From contig WHVD01000084.1 of the NCBI GenBank assembly GCA_015178975.1, forward strand, positions 1 to 64,000: a stretch of 64,000 nucleotides of DNA, given 5' to 3'. Under the pieces are notes generated by a model that made no database searches, was not told the origin of the DNA, and was given only the letters and a program-made list of their open reading frames with translations. This DNA is from Hysterangium stoloniferum. Its lineage: Eukaryota > Basidiomycota > Agaricomycetes > Hysterangiales > Hysterangiaceae. Of the stretch, positions 21,540 through 33,453 are shown piece after piece; position 1 is the first letter of the stretch; each line of letters begins with the position of its first letter. A program made the translations under genes and the position numbers.

Positions 21540-23724
21540 ACATAACTTTTTCAACTTCTCTGCAAGTTTGCTGCATCTATACTGCACATTCCAAATCACA
21601 ATAGCATCTTCCATACCAACTCTCATAACTACAACACCTGGTCTGGTGAGATGCAAGCTTGGCTTCATTCCCAGGGTGTCTGGCACATTGTTGAGGTATC
21701 CTCCATTGCCCCTGCACTTTTCTCATCTCCCACAGAGGCCCAGCTCATTGCATATGATGCTTGGTCACTCAAATGAGACAAAGTAGCATGTTATATATAC
21801 TTGAGTGTTGAGGATGATCAGAAGATCCCTCTCAAAGGGTTGAGGGTGATCCAGTCAAGATGTGGACCACTTTGTGTAATGTACACTTGCAGAAGTTGTA
21901 TCCTGGCATATGTTTCAATGCCTATGATGGTCTCTTCTCCATCAGAAACAGAGGGGATGAGAATTTTTAAACTCTGATGAATAGGGTAGATTCTATCCAG
22001 GATCTGTGCCCAATCTCATTTTGATCTTGCCAAGCTTGCTTAGGAGCTTGCATCAATGGCAATGATTAGGGCACTTCCTGAGCAGTTTAACAACTTTGCC
22101 TCTTCTCTTCTTCTGATGGACAAACTGGACAAGCTGCTATCCAACAAGCCTTTGTCACAGAGGAGTCACATCATCATCATCATGGTTCAAAAGCTCCTGC
22201 AGTTACCCCTGCACTTGCTGTATATTCTGCACCCATTGTATTACTCAAATGTACTTTTTGTGGCATGACCAATCATACCATGGACAAGTGTCATTTATTC
22301 ATCAAGATGCAGAGTGTCCATAACAATTGGGCTAAAGGGAAGAAGGCAAACAGGACTCAGGAGACAACATTGAATCTGCTGGAAATGCACATGCTTTCTC
22401 CTCATCCAATTCCCCCACCCTGCAGAATTATTCTGACTTTGATTTGCCCACAGACACAGGGGCCAGTAGTCATATGACTCCCCATTGTCACTGGCTGTAC
22501 AACTACACAGCATTATGCATACCAATCAAGTTAGCAGATCAAACTATTATCTACTATGCAGGAGTTGGTACACTGGTTTTTAACCCAGTTATAAATGGAA
22601 AGGAATTGCAATCTATTGAGTTACGAGAGTCTTGCATGTACCACAAGGATGTGGTAATCTAATTTCTTGTCTTTACCTCACAAAGTGTAAAGGTCTACTC
22701 ATAGAGATTAAAAAACAACCATGCATTTCAAATTCTCTGGACAGACTCTGTTTACAGCCAGAGTTTCTCCACAGAATGCAGGCATCCTGAATGGTATTAC
22801 TGCACCTATTATTGAGGAAGCTGGTGCTGTCTGTACTCTTCCTTTCAATATCAATCTCTGGCATCACCATCTTGGACACCACAGCTATGCTGACGTCAAG
22901 AAGATGGTCAGAGAAGGATTGGCAGTTGGCTTAAACCTTGACTCAAAGGAGCAGCCTGATCCTATCTGTGAACCTTGTCTTGCTGGCAAAATGACTGCCA
23001 GTCCATTTCCCACCTCACCAAGTCAATCTCAGAAACCACTTGAACTTATTCATAGTGACTTACATGGACCTCTCCCTGTTCCAACAGTTGAGGGTTATCA
23101 CTACTGGAGGATCTTCATTGATGATTACACTACATTGTGAGCTGTTCTGTTCTTAGAATGGAAAAGTGATACATTTGAAGCATTCAGGACATTCAAAGCT
23201 TATGCTGAGACTCTTCTGAGTTGCAAGATCCAGGCTCTGCAGGATGATAAAGGGGGGGAATACATGTCAAATGCCTTTATCAAGTTCACACATGAATGTG
23301 GAATAGCACACCACCAGACTACTCACAATCACCCTCAACAGAATGGAGTTGCATAACAAGCCAATTGGACGGCTGATCATGTCACTGCCATGATGCATGA
23401 AGTGTGCATTCCTGCTTCATTCTGGAACCATTCTGTGGCATCTTATGTTTACACATAGAACTGTCCTCCTACTGCACCATTAATCAAAACTACACCCTAT
23501 GAGGAATGGTACAAGCAGAAACCAGGTGTGAACAATTTGTGAGTATGGGGGTGCATTGCCTATGTTTACATTTAAAGGGACAAAAGGAAGTCACTTCAGT
23601 CACATGGAGAAATGCATCTTTCTTGGCTATTCTGTGGGATACAAAGGTTGGAAATTATTTGAGCTTGGGTCTTAGTTCCATGGTCACAATCTCAAAGGCT
23701 TGGTTTTGAAATGGTCCTGTAATA
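21540..23724 (+). pseudogene. Decayed Ty1/copia Gag-protease-integrase
   Basis: Retrotransposon polyprotein remains in three frames. In order: Gag-type helical region with LPEQFNNFASSLLLMDKLD (about 22070), zinc knuckle CTFCGMTNHTMDKC (about 22250-22290), aspartic protease DTGASSHMT (about 22453-22480), GAG-pre-integrase LWHHHLGHHSYADVKKM (about 22857), CEPCLAGKM, and the integrase core with HSDLHGPL, FIDDYT, then QDDKGGEYMSNAF and HNHPQQNGVA. In-frame stops (for example after FIDDYTTL at 23138-23140 and in the AYVY region) show it is dead. RT and RNase H are absent: the homology ends where Tc1-1 inserted, and does not clearly resume beyond it. Confidence 0.88.
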
Positions 23725-25155
23725 CAGTGACCCAAAAAAGCATCTGGTTGTTTGGTGAAATTGGAAAGAGGAGTTTCACAGCTCTAGAAATAAAATAATA
23801 AAAATCAGAAAAAATCAGAAGTAAGAGGTATACATCTGACTTATATTATGACATAAGCATGACATCATAGCTTTCCCTAACAGGGAGTAAAAATGAACAA
23901 TGGACATGGTGCATCTGGACACTTTTTTTCCTCTTGTAATTAACTACCAGTTTTTACCAGTTTCAGTATTTAGTGTATCCCCCCTTGGCCTTTAGCAATG
24001 CAGCAACCCTTCTAGGCATTCTCTTGGTCAATTCAAGGCATTTCCCCTTGGAATACCCTCCCATTCCACCTCCACCCTCTCCCAGAGCTCCAACATGCTC
24101 TTGGGTGCCTCAGGGGATGTTCCAAGCCTTCTCTTCAACTCCCACCATAAGTGTTCTACTGGATTCAAGTCTGGAGACTGTGCAGGCCAGTCTAAAACCT
24201 CCACCTGATGGTCCTTGAACCAATCCTTGGCCAACTTGCAAGTATGTTTAGGGTCATTGTCCTGCTGGAAGACAAATCTTTCCCTGTCCATCTCATAATA
24301 CTCCACTGTTTGAAGATCTAGTCCTCCAATATGTCCCTGTACATCTTCCCATCCATCCTCCTATCTACCTTGCACATGTATCCCACCCCATGTGCTGTCA
24401 TGCATCCCCAAATCATCAGATTACCCCCTCTAAATTTGATAGTTCCATTGATATGCTTCTGAGTGAGTGCAGAACCTGGTCTTTTCCACAACCACAATCT
24501 CTCATCAGAGCCTAAACAATTGATTTTGGTCTCATCTGAGAAGATAACCCTAAACCAGTCCTCCTTAGTCCAATGCTGGTACTTGACAGCAAACTCATAT
24601 TGAGCCTTGATGTGTTGAGAGGCAAGAAGGGGTCTTTTGGCTTTCACCACAGCCTTCAAATTATCTTTCTTCAATGCATTGCAAATTGTCTGTGCAGACA
24701 TTGAGGGAGAGGTGGGAGGACAACCTCTGGAAGGTGTTGGAAATGGACCAGGGAGTTGGGAGAAAATTTCTGATACTGTAGAGTGCCTAATATGGTGTTT
24801 AGAAGCAATTGTTCTGCAGGAGTGACCCTCCTGGGGAAGGGAAATGACAGAGTCTTGTTTCAGCAGAGTGCTTCTTTATAATGTGGTGGGAGGGTGAAAT
24901 GAGGTTCATATAAATGTATTATTTAAACATGTGGTCATATGAACTTTAGTTGAGTTTCATGTATCAGTTGACAGAGCAAAAAAAAGTGTCTGGATGCAAC
25001 ATGTCCATTGTTCATTTTTTACTCTCCTGATAAGGAAAGCTATGATGTATATCTCTTACTTCTGATTTCTCCTGAATTTTATCTATTTTATTTCTGGAGC
25101 TGTGAACCCCTCTTTCCAATTTCACCAAACATCTGGATGCTTGTGTGGGTCACTG
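23725..25155 (-). mobile_element. Tc1-1, Tc1-type DNA transposon with TA duplication
   Basis: 1431 bp bounded by CAGTGACCC and GGGTCACTG, with TA at 23723-23724 and 25156-25157. Terminal inverted repeats are ~190-220 bp. Each has a diverged inverted copy of the tip region at its inner edge (near 23905-23932 and 24970-25020). It is inserted in the copia pseudogene. Transposase lies on the minus strand. Confidence 0.92.
23963..24880 (-). pseudogene. Tc1-1 transposase, broken, DD34E
   Basis: Catalyses cut-and-paste at TA sites. Catalytic residues visible are the first D in IFSDETKIN, the second in FVFQQDNDPKHT and the E in DLNPVEHLW. Counting residues gives DD34E, which places it in the Tc1 group. 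An HTH remnant (IASKHHIRHSTVSEIF) is upstream. Compared with the other Tc1 copies here, roughly 45 codons between the HTH and the segment beginning SAQTICNALKK are missing. There is a TAG plus a frameshift near 24310 and another shift near 24040; the C-terminus ends ...KAKGGYTKY at 23963. Confidence 0.88.
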
Positions 25156-27480
25156 TATATACAGAAAAATGCTGTCAGGCTGGGGTTACTAATCAAATCA
25201 CATCTATGACCATTTATGGATGTTCTGTGTTACAATCAGTAAGCCCTTGATGGTGTTCTTGCAGGCTGGTTGAGAATGACTGATGAGAGAGTTTCACCTA
25301 TAAAAATGCCCCCCTTCCACTCAAGAGTCATTCAACATCATCACTGCATGAATTGTGCCAGCTGGAATGAACCTGGAAACATAAATCAGGACCAAAGTTG
25401 AGGGGAGAAAGTGAGTGTGTTGAATCAAGATGAGTAGGCACTCACAACTAGTCTCCTGGTTCCAGAAGATAGTATGTTCATTGATGTGCCATATATGCCA
25501 GATCTGTTAGAAAACATAAGTAATGTAGAAAATGAATAGCCAGACTGGGGATTGAACCCAGGATCTCTCGATTACATAACGAAGGTGTTAACCACTACAC
25601 CATCTGACCTTGGATAGGTTTGGTCTTACACTGTACTTCAGGATATAACCCTAAGCACCATTCCTATTAGATCATATACACACTGAACTCAGAGCTGTAC
25701 ATCATATGGTCCCAGTTGGAACAATGGTTGGTATTATATAATCTAACAAGATCCTCCAGCAATGTTTCTACAATGTCCTCTGATATAATGGCTCATAGCT
25801 TTGTACTGTGCACCATATGGATCCAAGTCCCAAATTTCCCAGCATCAATGTGTGCTCTCAAAAGAGCTCCCTCACTGGCACAATGCCTCCATCTAGTCAC
25901 ATATTGTGGAAATCCCACCATGTCATTCATAGCATGATTCCCAGCCAAGATATCATATGAAATCACACTGGAATGATGCCTACATTTAGAAGAAGTCTAT
26001 CATGTGTCAAGGTCAATGAGAACTCACAGTAAAATGTCAGGCGGACACAATAAGACTGTTGCTGGAATATCCAGAAAATTCATTACCTTTCTCTTCCCAT
26101 CAAAGACTTGAATGAGTGAGGCTTTATACATGTGAGCTGTCCAATCACTTTCCTCATGCTTGTAAAGAGCTATGATTCCAGTTTGTAAGTATAACATATA
26201 ATACCATACACCTGAACCAGAAAAAGGAACTAATACTTACCATGAACCTCAGATTGCATATGAATATCTACTCCTTGGTGGACAGCCAATTGTTAATTGT
26301 CAAAACCCTTATGCAACCACTCCTTGAAGAAGTTGTGCTGTCATTTTGAATCAGGGATCATAATCACCCTATCACTAAAAATGGACACTTTCTCCAGTAA
26401 TATGTCCATGGACTCATAATTATCCATAAGCTTCTAACCACAATGCTGGGAACAGGTACAGTCCATGGGGATGGTGCCAGACATAGTGCTTGGGTCATAA
26501 AAGTGGATGGGTTAATCAAGTCCTCAAAACATTCCTAATCCATATTTGAGGAACTGGAGTCCATAGTATGGTGAGGCCTTACCAAACCTTCAAGCCACTC
26601 TAGTTCATATTTCACCTCCACTGACTGGTAAACATTATTTCCATCATTGACAAATGTCTTGAATACATAGGATTCCACTCCTGGCTTCTTGTCAGATTTC
26701 ATTTGAACCTGACCACCACATGCCATTCATTATCCAGTGAGATTCCTATGAAAATACAAATGCACAATCAGGAAATATACTAACAGGGAGTTTGCTTTCT
26801 GAGAAGTCCTTCAAGTTGATGTTCAGGTGCTAGTTGTAGCCCACTTTTCTTGTGGTGTATGAACTATGTGACTTGACCCTTTTGTGTGGATATGGACTGG
26901 GCTTTGGCAAATTGTTACTGGGTTCCAAGTTATCCTCATCAGGTGGAGTGGTGAGTTCAGAAGTGGAATCAAAATCTAATGAATATGAAAGTAAGCAGCC
27001 AAAATAAATGACAAATGGAACAAGGCTATCAAACCAGTTTCATCCCATTTGTGTTTACCTAGATGTAACTTTAACTGCTGTACATGAGTATTGGGACATG
27101 AAAGCTGCCCTGATTGTAGCTGTTCCACCAGTTCACCCTCAGATGCAATATTCTGCATGGTGGACAGTACATCCTCTTCAGATCCTACATAGTGGTCCTG
27201 ATGTTCATTGACTGCCAATAATATGCCATCATCATTGTCCATACAGAGTAGTGGGATATGCAGACTCTTGGAGAGCTAATGAGTCATGGGGAGATGCACA
27301 GGGAGGAGAGGAAACATTGGAGGGAGATGGGACATGGTGGGGAGGAGTGGGGTGGGTGGGTTAGAAGAAACACTGGGAGAAGGAGCACCATCATCATTAG
27401 GGCATTCAATGGTCTGGCCTGGATCACCACTGTGAAGAGTTGTTGAAATTATAGCCATTCAATATACATACATATGAAGA
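25156..27480. other. Decayed unidentified coding DNA
   Basis: The minus strand carries open but broken stretches that look like old protein-coding DNA: DMVGFPQYVTRWRHCASEGA (about 25930-25860), GALLRAHIDAGKFGTW (about 25870-25820), a segment around 26535-26726, and MDNDDGILLAVNEHQDHYVG (start 27242) followed by LPKPSPYPHKR-like residues near 26900. I do not recognise the family. It may be a decayed DNA transposon with a large transposase. The tRNA-like gene at 25537-25609 lies within it. Confidence 0.35.
25537..25609 (-). tRNA. tRNA-Thr(UGU)-like gene or pseudogene
   Basis: 73 nt that fold as a cloverleaf. The acceptor GGTCAGA pairs with TCTGGCT (two wobbles), D stem GTGT/ACAC has loop AGTGGTTA, T stem CTGGG/CCCAG has loop TTCAATC. 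Aligning the anticodon arm as TTCGT-TATGTAA-TCGAG gives anticodon TGT, but position 33 is A rather than T and pair 31-39 is T-T. The T loop TTCAATC instead of TTCGATC is a CpG-decay change. A TTTT run follows shortly downstream on the minus strand. Likely a decaying gene; a tRNA-derived SINE head is an alternative. Confidence 0.6.
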
Positions 27481-27492
27481 GTATTGACCCTC

Positions 27493-28712
27493 TGTTAGGA
27501 CCAGAAAACCCACCAGGCTCTGGACCCCATCCTACATGCACCCGACTCGCTATGTATACCCACCAGGTTACAGTTAACTGGAAGACCTGCTGGCACCTGG
27601 ACCCCACCATATATGCACCCAACCCTCTGTATGGTACCCAAAGTACAGTCACAACTGGAGTGCCCACTGGGACCCACACACATCAAACCTGTCTATATCC
27701 AACTCTGCCTCACACACCAGTCACAGGACTCCACCCAGACAACCTGTCAGCTCTCTAACTGAGCCCCATTCCCATTATGGTCAAATGACCTGTCAGGTTT
27801 TGCACCCTGCTTCCATTCCATTCTGTCCCTAACACCTGGTTTGGTGTTTACTCATCTCGTTTCATGATTACTTCTTTTGATCTTATTATTACCAGATTTG
27901 GTATTGCATACATTCCACAGTCTATATAGTCTGGCTAATGTTGTACATACAATCCAGTCAGAAAATCGGCTAAGTTCTCCTCAACTTATGTAGTTCTCCC
28001 CCAGTAACTTAGCATATACCATGCTCAATTACCATCTCTGTCAGGGTATTGATTTTATTTTATTTTATTTCATTATGTACCTGCCAGACAAGTACAGGCA
28101 AAGGCATGAGCACAATTACATAATTGCACTGCTGCCCACACGAAAAGTGACATGGCACAGCAGCACTATGATGCAACACATTGGTGGTATGGCCAAATGA
28201 CAGCACCTACACAAGTGCCACATGGGCCTACACAGTGCTGGGTGTGATTACATAAGCACTGAAGTGTGGCTATGCACTGCAGGGTGCATACATACCATTT
28301 TTAGTGTTTTTCTCAGATTGTTAATCAATATTAAATACTAAATAAATATTAAATAAATAGTATAAATAGTAGACCTGTACATACTCATTTCTTTAGTTTC
28401 AATCTCTTAGGAATCCCACTAAAACAATCCCCTGTCATTGAGCTGTCCCCTCCTCACTTTATATTTCTATATTCTATCTTGTGTTTGGTAGCCTTGTTAG
28501 TATTACCCTAACAATCTCTCACCTTTGAAACACAACACTATTGACCTGATCAGAGTCTGTGGGCCTTCCGACTGGCCTTCCAATCTATCAACTGTTTGAC
28601 CTATTGACCTATTGACTACTCCCAGACTCCCTGGGTTTCCCATCTGCCTGTTTGAAATTGGACACCACAATCTCATGAGGGCACAGCCTATAAGCTGAAG
28701 CCAAGTCCTAGT
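27493..28712 (+). mobile_element. LTR-W copy, 3'-truncated, interrupted by LTR-Y
   Basis: Starts TGTTAGGACC and follows LTR-W through CTAACACCTGGTTTGGTGTT and TTGTACATACAATCCAGTC to about 28030. It resumes at 28519 with CTTTGAAACACAACAC and ends within AAGCCAAGTCCTA near 28712. The last ~80 bp of the LTR are missing. Confidence 0.8.
28039..28513. mobile_element. LTR-Y solo LTR, 475 bp, TSD ATCTC
   Basis: Begins TGTCAGGGTATT and ends TATTACCCTAACA, with the 5-bp duplication ATCTC at 28034-28038 and 28514-28518. It is inserted in LTR-W. No other copy of this LTR was noticed in the window. Confidence 0.85.
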
Positions 28713-29559
28713 TTCAATTTCATACCTTTCTTTCTTTATTTATCTTTATTTTACACAACTCACTTATTCACCTCTTCTTTGCTTTACCCTTGAGTCCAAG
28801 TCACTGTCCTCTTCTCCACTCTCCTCTGCAATATTCCCTTGCTTCTTGCTGTTCTGCTGCAAACCTGAGTCCACTATCTCTAACTTATCCCTGGATACCT
28901 TTGACTTGTACCTTCTTCTTTGTTGCTCTTATTTTCTCATATCTTATATGCTTTCCATACTTCATGTATGTCCCATTGAGCTGCTATGCCTCTCTTTGAG
29001 ACTAGTATTAAACCCTAACTGTTGTTTGCTTTGTAACCATTGTGTGCTTTGAAACCATTGTTTGCTTTGTACATAACTGTTGTTTAAGTGAGAGTATTTC
29101 CTTTGGCTATGAGTCCATGTTTCAGGAGTTTATATTTCATTACCCCAAAATTTCATCTTTAAAACTTGTGTACTCTTTTAAAATATGCACAAATGTCATG
29201 GTTAACCAAAATTATTTGGGTTATAACTTAATCTTTGGGATGAGATGCGTTCTCTAGTATATTATGCAAACTTTCAAATGTAGTTCATATAATTTAAATT
29301 TATTTGGTTTAGAAAGTTGACCAGAACTATCTGGCCAACCAATCCATGTTGTGGAATTTATCCCCAAAAGGATAATCTATATATGTTTGTTTGACAAACT
29401 TTTGTCAGATACAAGACAAACATTAATATTTCCTTATTCTCCAGAGTATCATCTGATAGACTGAATTTGATTAAATATTAATTCTACAACAAACAATATA
29501 AATATATATACTTTAGTGGACAAATAACTTTTAAAGTTTTGGGTTATCCTCCTTTGGTC
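28713..29559. other. Non-coding 850 bp, nothing identified
   Basis: Pyrimidine-rich, AT-rich text with no convincing ORF. Short imperfect repeats of TTTGCTTTGTAACCATTGT (29020-29080) are reminiscent, inverted, of the GTTACAAAGG minisatellite word. Confidence 0.4.
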
Positions 29560-30026
29560 TTTCTCTACTATCATTCCTTTTCTGACCTGTCTTCCTTTTG
29601 TGGCCATTGTGCCCTTTGTAACCATTGTTCCCTTTTGTGAATGTTGGTTTCCTTTGTGAATGTTGGTTTCCATTCTAACACAATTTTAGTTCTAACACAA
29701 TTTCAGTTCTAACACAATTTCAGTTCTAACACAATTTCAGTTCTAACACAATTTCAGTTCTAACACAATTTCAGTTCTAACACAATTTCAGTTCTAACAC
29801 AATTTCAGTTCTAACACAATTTCCATTCTAACACAATTTCCATTCTAATACAATTTCCATTCTAACACAATTTCCTTTCTAACACAATAAGCCTTACAAA
29901 TACTTAAGAGTTGTCAATGCGGGAGGCTTTGGGAGGCTTCACCCCCCAACAAGCTGGAGCCCATAGCGAAGTTGCAGGGCTGGTCACAAAGCAACCACCC
30001 TGCAGCATAGCAAGGGTTCCTAAGCT
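29560..30026 (+). mobile_element. H6, partial Helitron derivative (3' part)
   Basis: Sense is plus, opposite to H2-H5. It has inverted GTTACAAAG-type words (29590-29680), a 17-bp minisatellite (29690-29890) and the hairpin module at its 3' end (29905-30026, ending GGTTCCTAAGCT). Its 5' part is missing. Confidence 0.65.
29690..29890. repeat. 17-bp minisatellite AGTTCTAACACAATTTC
   Basis: About twelve units, with first-half TTCAGT and later TTCCAT variants. Read on the minus strand the unit is GAAATTGTGTTAGAACT, related to the GAAAGTGTT word of the other arrays. Confidence 0.92.
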
Positions 30027-31411
30027 CATCATCATCAAATAAGTGCAAATAAGTGAAAGGAGCATGGTGGGTGGTGGGTATTTTTAGGTGCTGTGTGAGG
30101 GTGCAGAGTGCCCAAATCCTTCTGTGTGGAAGAGTGTGACTAAGCTGAGGGCGTGTTAGTGCCCAAAGGGCCTTATTACTCAGCATGGAACAAATCCAGA
30201 GGCTTTTTGGCATTCACAGGAGTATTTTGGCACTGTGGGAGTATTTTGGCACTGTGGGAGTATTTTGGCACCATGGGAGTATTTTGTAACAAGCACAGAA
30301 GTATTTTGTAACATGCAGAGGTATTTTTGCATGTATGGGAGTATTGTGTCACATGCCCAGAGGTATTTTCTTTATGCTGTGGGAGTATTGTTACAGCATA
30401 GGAGCATTTTTGGCAATACACAGGAGTATTTTGTAATGCCGTGGGAGTATTTGTTGCATGCATGGTAGCATTTCCCACACCCCTCAAGATCACATTTCCC
30501 ACAGTCTCACAGCTCTGCCAGGTGAATTTCCAGTGCCCCATAGACTCATTTCCCATGGCTCTGCCTGAATAATTTCCCATGCTCCTCATAGACTCATTTC
30601 CCACCACCTTTCCAGATATTTCCCATGCCCTGCAGAAGCATTTGTGTGATGTGGGAGCAATTCAATTTGCTATGGAAGCATTTCTGGTACCCTTCATTGA
30701 AACATTTCACATGAACTGTCCAGGGGAATTTCCCACACCCTTTGAGGAAGTATTTCCCATGCCCCTCACAGAAGCATTTCACACAGCATTCACAGAGGTA
30801 TTTTCATGCCATTTCCCCAGAGTAATATTGCAAATCCCTGGAGGTCTACAAGGATTTCTGGGAAAATCCTGACATCACAGAATAATTAAGATAAAATACA
30901 ATAAATGAAAATAAAATGTTTAAAAATAAAATAAAATAGAATAAATCGAAATAAAATCTAGTAAATGAAAATAAAATGCTTCAAAATAAAATAAAATCAG
31001 AAAAATAAAAATAAAAATACAATAAATGAAAATAAAATGTTTAAAAATAGAATAAAATAAATGAAAATAAAATGCAATAAATGAAAATAAAATAAAAGAT
31101 ATCAAAATACAATCCAATATATCAATGCTCAATCCATACTCCATTGCTTTCTTTTGTAATGGGTATTTCTTTTGTAACCTTTGTTTCCTTCCTTTGTAAT
31201 GGGTGTTTCCTCTGAACAGTTTCCATTCTCTGAACAGTTTCCATTCTCTGAATAGTTTCCATTGTTTAACAATCTTAGATATACTTAAATGTTGTTGGTG
31301 CAGGGGTGTTTGGGGGGCTTCATCTCCCAACAAGCTGGAGCCCACAGCAAAGTTGTGGGGCCAGTCACAAAGTGACTGCCCTGCAGCATAGCAAAGGTTC
31401 CTAAGCTTGTC
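30027..31411 (+). mobile_element. H7, non-autonomous Helitron derivative, plus sense
   Basis: 5' end near TCAAATAAGTGCAAATAAGTG, then the CCACCCACC-type 5' block in reverse (30050-30190), TACTCCC repeats (as GGGAGTATTTTG, 30205-30475), GGGAAATG repeats (as CATTTCCCA, 30465-30825), border sequence (30835-30875), AT-rich block (30875-31110), short minisatellites (31140-31275), hairpin module (31280-31411, ending CTAAGCTTGTC). All modules are in the same order as in H3, H5 and H8 when read in element sense. CATCATCAT flanks both this end and the H6/H7 junction. Confidence 0.68.
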
Positions 31412-32490
31412 ATCATCATATAAGTTAATTCACATGGGTGGGTCTATGGGTATCATTGCTGAGTCATAAAATAAAAGCATCTGCGAGCAAAGTGAGCAGG
31501 CTGTTTCCCACAGTGTGTATTTGTGAGCAAAGCGAGCCTTGGGTTTCCCACACCCACTATGGCACACCAGTTATACTATTATCATGCACATTGCTATCAC
31601 ATGTGTGATGTGCCATTCATGCACATTTGTGACATAATGTATCTGGTCAAGTGATGTGAATGAGGTGGCACATTGCATGACTGGGCGCATTACATAACAA
31701 ATGTGTACACAACATGCCATGCCCATTCATGTACATGTGGGGGTGCACAGGTGCCAGATGTGCACTTACACATTACCTCTTGAATGTGTGCATGTGAACA
31801 CAATGTGCCATGTGTGATGCACCATTCATCTGCTTTGTGACATAATGTGCTCAGTCACACAATGTGCCACCTCACTCATGTCGCGTAACCAGGCACATTA
31901 CATCACAAATGTTGTGCAACTGGGCACATTATCTCACAAATACATGCACATGAATGTAATGTGCCACCCCCATTTCTGCACATGCCATTTGTGTGCATGT
32001 GGGGGTGTGTGGGTGTTGCCAAATGCCTACCTGGTGTGTTATGTGTGAGGGATCCATTGTGTCTGTCAGTCCGTGTCAGGGTGTTAAAAGAAATTACAAA
32101 CAATTTCAGAAGAATTAAAATAAATACCAGAAAATATACTAAATTTATGGGAATGGAAGTCAATTTAATGAAATATCAGTAAACCTGTAAATCCAATCAA
32201 ATTCCAGTAAATTCCAGTAAATTCCCAATAAATCCAATCAAATTCCAATAAACTCCAATTAAGCTCAAGTAAATTCCAGTAAATTCAGTTAAATAACATT
32301 GTTAAACTGTTCTATTCCTGACCATTCTGTTACATCCTTTGTGGACTGTTATTCCATCCTCATTGATATTTTGAAATGATTTTAAATGTACAGCACCCAG
32401 TGTAATTACCAGAAGCTTGGGACACTAAGAGTTATGAAGAACTAAATCATGGCAAGGGCAAAAACTGAGACAACAGATACAGTATAATAG
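31412..32490. other. Non-coding region with ~200-bp imperfect duplication
   Basis: 31580-31790 and 31800-32010 share GTGTGATGYRCCATTCAT, TTGTGACATAATGT, GGCACATTACAT-like and CATGTGGGGGTG words, many of which also occur inverted. From 32180 to 32300 there is a short degenerate array of AAATTCCAGT/AAATCCAATC units. No credible gene. Confidence 0.45.
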
Positions 32491-33453
32491 TGTTAAGTTG
32501 CATGCACAGAGCTTATGGGAAGGTTCCCAGAGAAACCCACAGGAAAACCAGTAGGACTTGGCTTCAGCTTATAGGCTGCACCCTCACGAGATTATCTTGT
32601 CCAATTTCAAACAGGTGGATGGGAATCCCAGGGAGTCCGGGCAGGGTTTGTGGGTTGAGAGGTTGGGGAGTCAAGATAGATAAGTTGGAGGCCAAGTGAT
32701 AGATGGGTCAGAGCCCATGGGCTCTGACGAGTAAGAGCAGTGTGTTTCAAAGAGGAGAATAGAGCAGAAAATATACTAAGATTACTGGGGAGAATATAAG
32801 CTGATTTTCTGACTGGATTGTATGTACAACATCTGGCAGACTATATAGACTGTGGAATGAATAACATACCAAATCCAGTAATAATGAAAACGAAACTAAC
32901 AAACATAAAACGAGATAAGTAAACACCAAACTTGGTGTTAGGAATGGAATGGAACAGAGTGGAGTTCAAATTGTGTGAGAGGTATGGTGAAATACACTCA
33001 GGAAATATAGTCAGATGAGCTCTTACTATATCTCCTTTATTATTTCTATTTTCTCTCTTTTATTATATCTATAATTAGTTCGACGACTTATGTATGTGGT
33101 ACATCAACTCTTGTGGGTGCACACACGCCAGACTTATGTATTCTGGTGCCCGTAGTTTAGAACTCAGACACTTTTTACACTGCAACCACGACTTACCCAG
33201 ACACCCATTAGTGTCCTGTAAGTTGTGATTGGTGTATCGTCTCGACTGTCACAGACGGGCTTTAGCTATCTACTCTATCAGAGTTTCGAACTGTACCAGT
33301 CAAAACTCAATCCTTATCTCAACTTGCGTGAACCACATCCACGCTACTCTATTATTCGACTCTCTAGTACTCTACTTTACTCTTGAGCAGTCATTCAGGA
33401 TCGCACTTGACAGTCAATTCTACTTATTTGTTTTAGGTCTCTACCTTATTCTA

